From NCBI GenBank assembly GCA_920105625.2, contig OV050031.1:134250014-134314013 (forward strand): 64,000 nucleotides of DNA, in the 5' to 3' direction. The notes under the pieces are model-generated. The model was not told the DNA's origin. It searched no databases and worked only from the letters and a program-made list of their open reading frames with translations. Both the position numbers and the translations under genes were made by a program. This DNA comes from Clusia tigrina (lineage: Eukaryota > Arthropoda > Insecta > Diptera > Clusiidae). This document shows, in pieces, positions 60,332 through 64,000 of the stretch (within the stretch, counting starts at the first letter, position 1; every line of letters starts with the position of its first letter).

Positions 60332-60929
60332 CGCCCACAGATAATGATATAAGAAATTCATTACACACTTGCCGCATTTTAGAGTTTATATTAGAGAAGA
60401 AAATAATGTCTCTTTCATTGCCAGTGTATGTATAGCGTTAGTGTATGTAGTAGTATGTGTGCTTTTCCTATAGTTCAGCGGACACACCATGAGTTTTAGT
60501 GGACTGACCACGATTATGAGTGGATTTACCACGATTTTGAGTGGATCCAGCTTTTTGTAATCTATGCCCAACTTCACTTTATTTTGACATTTGGCAATCG
60601 TTATAATTTGAAAATTGTTTTGGCGCATTTCTGCAGAAAAAATAATAAAGTAAATAATTTTATAAAAGGGAATCTTGTGTGTTAATTTTGTGATTTATTG
60701 GATAGGAAAAATTCAATTAGCTCATACTTAACTGGATTAATTTATAAATTAAAGTTTAGAAATAAATATAACATATCTTGTTTTCGGTTGATATGAATTT
60801 TCTAATGAGGGCCTAGATGGAAGGTATATTGTGATATTTTTTTAATATACGAGTTTATGTACCAACAACACAATACTGTCGATTTTTTTATATTTTTTTA
60901 TATAATTTTTAATATATTCAGTAGCAGCC
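60332..60929. other. Unassigned DNA (right arm)
   Basis: Mirror of 19102-19672; no gene recognised. It could include upstream P-like transposase sequence too decayed to read. Confidence 0.4.
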
Positions 60930-61363
60930 GATGATAAGGGCAGTGACATTAATAACCATTTTTCTTTCATTAAAGCATGGTTTTTAGATATTAATAGTTT
61001 GTGGCGATTTTGGGATGTTCTATCTAAACAAGGGTTTAGTAGCATACCGACAAAAAAACTCTATCAAGATAGGCTAGAGCTTCTTTTTGGACACATTAGA
61101 AGAAGTGGGCGAAATTCAGTGAGAATTACCCCGCAAATGTTTTCGTGTTTATTTTAAAAGCGTTGGTGACTACAGTATGCTGAAGTAGTAATAAGAGGCG
61201 ATGATCTTTTAATTCAAGTCCTATCTTGGCAAGACGAACAAAATAATGATATACTCGACCATACTCATGTACAAACATTTTCAATTTATGACAACATTGA
61301 AGAAAGTATGTTCTTAATAGGGAATGCATTTGCGTTTGAATGTGGCTATCTATACCTTAAAAT
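60930..61363 (+). pseudogene. P-element-like (THAP9-type) transposase C-terminal remnant
   Basis: Without needing an ATG, the frame 60930-61157 reads FSFIKAWFLDINSLWRFWDVL, then IPTKKLYQDRLELLFGHIRRSGR, then ITPQMF before a stop. P-superfamily transposases have a WFD-type segment and, near the C-terminal catalytic part, an L-T-x-R-L-N-Q-D-x-x-E-x-x-F-x-x-I-R-x-x-G-G block with P-T-x-x-x-F after it; spacing and most key residues agree. A second piece (61188-61363) ends GNAFAFECGYLYLK, resembling the next conserved block (Y-V-x-G-Y). Most of the transposase, including the THAP finger and GTP-binding parts, is absent. A repeat-derived host gene remnant is an alternative. Confidence 0.7.
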
Positions 61364-61399
61364 GAACAATTTTCATAAATGCTGAACCCCACTACCTAA

Positions 61400-64000
61400 T
61401 TTTGGAGATGAACTAGTTTTCGATGATTTCCTTTTTAGTTTAGAGACGCAGTTCGACAAGTTCCACCTTGGGAAACCTCCAACAGAACTCAGTATTTTAG
61501 CAAGCTTTGGCAAAATTAAAACACTTGGTTTGTTACTTTGTTTTACTTTTTCCTTTATTTTGGTCTTTCCACTATTACTGCCAGACACGAACTGCTCCCG
61601 TTCGTCTTGTTTAAAATCGTCGAACATGAAATGATCCAATTTGTACTAGTTTTATATCAATGATTAGTTCACAATAACTTAAAGAATTACATATGATAAG
61701 AAATGGTTATTTACATATTGGTACATTACTTATTATAAGGAATAGATTATTTACATATATTGCTACACATACTCGTATATTGCTAGAACTTGGCCATCCT
61801 GACATTTATGATCAGCTGATCTTAACATTGTTATTTTGCAGTTTTGTAATTATTAATTTTATCTACTAGCCTATCACGACCACTGAACCATGGTTTTAAA
61901 TATGCCATCGCCCAAACTCCACTGTTAGCTGTACGGGACTGTTGAAAACCGTCTACATCTTCCAATATATAGCGATCGTTTCGGAAAATTTTTCCTATTC
62001 TTTAGGGTCCGTTAAACTTGGAAAAAAGCTTTTTTGAAACGCCTATTTGTGAATCAAAGTTTTTGGTCACGACATAATCTCCTAATTTGTACTTTATTGG
62101 CTCTCGTCTTTTTTTATCCTTATACTCTTTGTTATAATTTTGCAATTTCTCCTGTTTTAATTTGCCTATTTGACGTATAGTTTATAAATTCTTTGTAACT
62201 TCACCTTGCTCTCTTTCTATTAAATTTTCTTTGAGAGTATCTAAAACTTTTCCTTTCTGTTGAACTCCGAAAAGCAAAACACTTGGGTGTTGACTAATTG
62301 ACCGATTGTACGTGTTATTCATTGTATGTTCAACCGTTTCTAAAGTTGAACATACTGTTTCTAAGTATCCTACCTAAAATTACCGTGAATATGCTCCTAA
62401 TGATGATTTATGAAGAAAACATCCTCATTGTTGAACTCACAAGCACAAGAAAAGGTAAAATCGAAGTCGGTCTAACTCGACTTCAGACTTCTGTAGTCGT
62501 TGTAATTAACTCAGTCATCTTATCAACGCCTACAAGTCCCATTTCATCATCAACAATATTCTTAGATATTTCATTTAATTCAATATTTTTCGGCACCATT
62601 GACCTTTGAATAAAACTTATAGGACTTCCGGAGTCTATGAGGCATTCTGCAACTAAGTCAATATTTGTTTTATCTAAAGTGGTTAATATATAAGACCCTA
62701 CATAATTATTCTTCGGCAACCTTCTTCTTGTTTTGGGGGCACTCCGAAACAAAATGACCCATAGCACCACAACCACAGCACGAACCTGGAACACGTTTTG
62801 TCTTCTTGCACTAAGCAGTTGCAATTGAAGCATCTTGATTTTGTTTTTGAATCCTCTGACATAGGTGCAGCAACTGCATTCTGCCTTGTTAGCTCAACTT
62901 TGTTAAACGCCTGTAAAAAATCTCCTTTGTTCAAAAAACGTTGAATTTTTGCTTGAGTGCGAAGTTGTTCATTGGGAATCCCTTCAGTGAGATAGTCGAC
63001 CATTTTTGCTTCGTCGATTAAAATGTTACTTGCCAGTATGCATTTTTCAGTGAAGTATTCGGCGAATGGCTCACCAAACTTCCATTTTCTGGCTCCAATT
63101 TTTTCCGTAGCGCTAGTTTAATTTCATTTTTGGCAAAAAAAAACCTCTACATTTGAGACAAAAGTTGGTCTGCGCTTTCAGTCACAAAGTTTGGTTTTGC
63201 TTGCAACCATATTTGTGCTTTTCCACGCAACTTAGTTACTAACAACGCGCTAATTTCATTGTCACTCATTTTATTCACTTCATTTATGGACTCAATTTGT
63301 GTAATTCACACTTAAAAACCTTCACCACTTTCATAGTGCGGCAGCAACTCTTTCCAAATGCCGAACGATAACCTGTTTTCATCGAAATTATCATCTTGTG
63401 TACGCATTGGATGCTCCATCAAAAGTTTATTTTCTTTCAGGATTATTCCTTTTTCTCTACGTAGCAACTCGATTTCCTTTTTGAACGCTCCTATTGCGTC
63501 TATAATTTATTTCTGCATCTTCTGCGCTTTTTCACTTACAACTCTATTGTTATGTTCATTTGTATTTTCTTCTTCGCTTTGATCTATGCTTTCAACTAAT
63601 TTAGCGTCTTCTACATTTTCGTTGTCAACTTCGTATGTGCTTTCATTGTTCTCTTCGTTTGTTGCTGTATTTGTTTCTGCGTTTGTCTTGTCTTTTGCCG
63701 TTATGCTTAAATGTTCGCAGTCATTTGCCAATATATCTGCATTTTTGTTTTCACTAAATATGTTCCATCATTTGTCTTTACTTTTGGTTTGTTTTTCACA
63801 AAATTTGTTCCATCATTTGTCTTTACTTTTGGTTTGTTTGTCTCTATAATTGTTTTTTTAATTTTTCTTGTTCGACACTGTGCCGCCCGTTTCAAGTACA
63901 GTTTCATCAATCACTGGACAAATTTCACTTAAATCTGGAACTTTAGTACTCAAGCGTACAACCAGTGCACTTCTTGTACCGTGCCCAATTTAAGTTTTTG
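61400..64000 (-). mobile_element. mdg3-like gypsy element with RT/RNase H deletion (right arm, cut by window end)
   Basis: Mirror of 16041-18620. LTR-like repeat at about 61490-61785, integrase C-terminal domain about 61830-62110, protease frame 62833-62483, gag 63910-62698 with the CCHC knuckle near 62745. The 5' LTR-like repeat would lie beyond 64000. The internal deletion is identical in both arms. Confidence 0.75.

Overview
This window looks like repeat-dense dipteran (drosophilid- or tephritid-like) nuclear DNA, probably heterochromatin. No intact host gene was recognised. The evidence is AT-rich intergenic sequence, long (TA)n tracts, and a nest of typical fly transposable elements: mariner, Helitron, Ty3/gypsy of errantivirus and mdg3/micropia type, RTE-, Loa-, R1- and Jockey-like non-LTR elements, Harbinger-like MITEs and a P-element-like remnant. 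All carry stops, frameshifts or deletions. Names rest on protein motifs read by eye, so clade assignments are less sure than superfamily assignments.

The main feature is architecture. Palindrome 1 (2194-13894, about 11.7 kb) has arms of about 5.8 kb around an 80-bp (TA)n tract at 7982-8061. From that centre outward each arm holds a mariner fragment, an unidentified 310-bp piece, an errantivirus-like pol, and an RTE-like element nested in pol with a 36-bp target-site duplication. Palindrome 2 is far larger: the left arm runs from at least 16041 to 39577 and the right arm from 40211 to the window end, so the inverted repeat is at least 48 kb and continues beyond 64000. Its arms match in element order and nearly in sequence but differ by substitutions and several private indels.

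Layout: 1-2194 is a Helitron 5' part with a MITE, (TA)n and a mariner 5' end, and is a direct repeat of 38128-40211. 2194-13894 is palindrome 1. 13895-15640 is single-copy here and holds an env-like remnant, a Jockey-like fragment and a TIR element. The left arm of palindrome 2 reads: internally deleted mdg3-like LTR element (15640-18620), P-like transposase remnant (18667-19101), tiny retroposon (19683-19772), minisatellite (21748-21860), unassigned DNA, non-LTR RT fragment (24678-25364), mdg3-like pol (25370-28100), R1-like ORF1 (28104-29760), Loa-like element (30382-35592) inside a Helitron with a 13-bp target duplication, Helitron Rep/helicase remnant (35606-38620), MITE, (TA)n and mariner 5' end. 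The right arm repeats this in reverse.

The parts do not form a pathway. What links them is history: insertions came first (Loa into Helitron, RTE into gypsy), then inverted duplication of the whole nest, then independent decay of the arms. The palindrome 1 centre, its left edge, and the palindrome 2 spacer all carry a mariner 5' end beside (TA)n, which suggests AT-rich break or fold-back events. Transcription across either palindrome could yield long hairpin RNA. An assembly artefact (joined haplotypes or folded reads) remains a live alternative.
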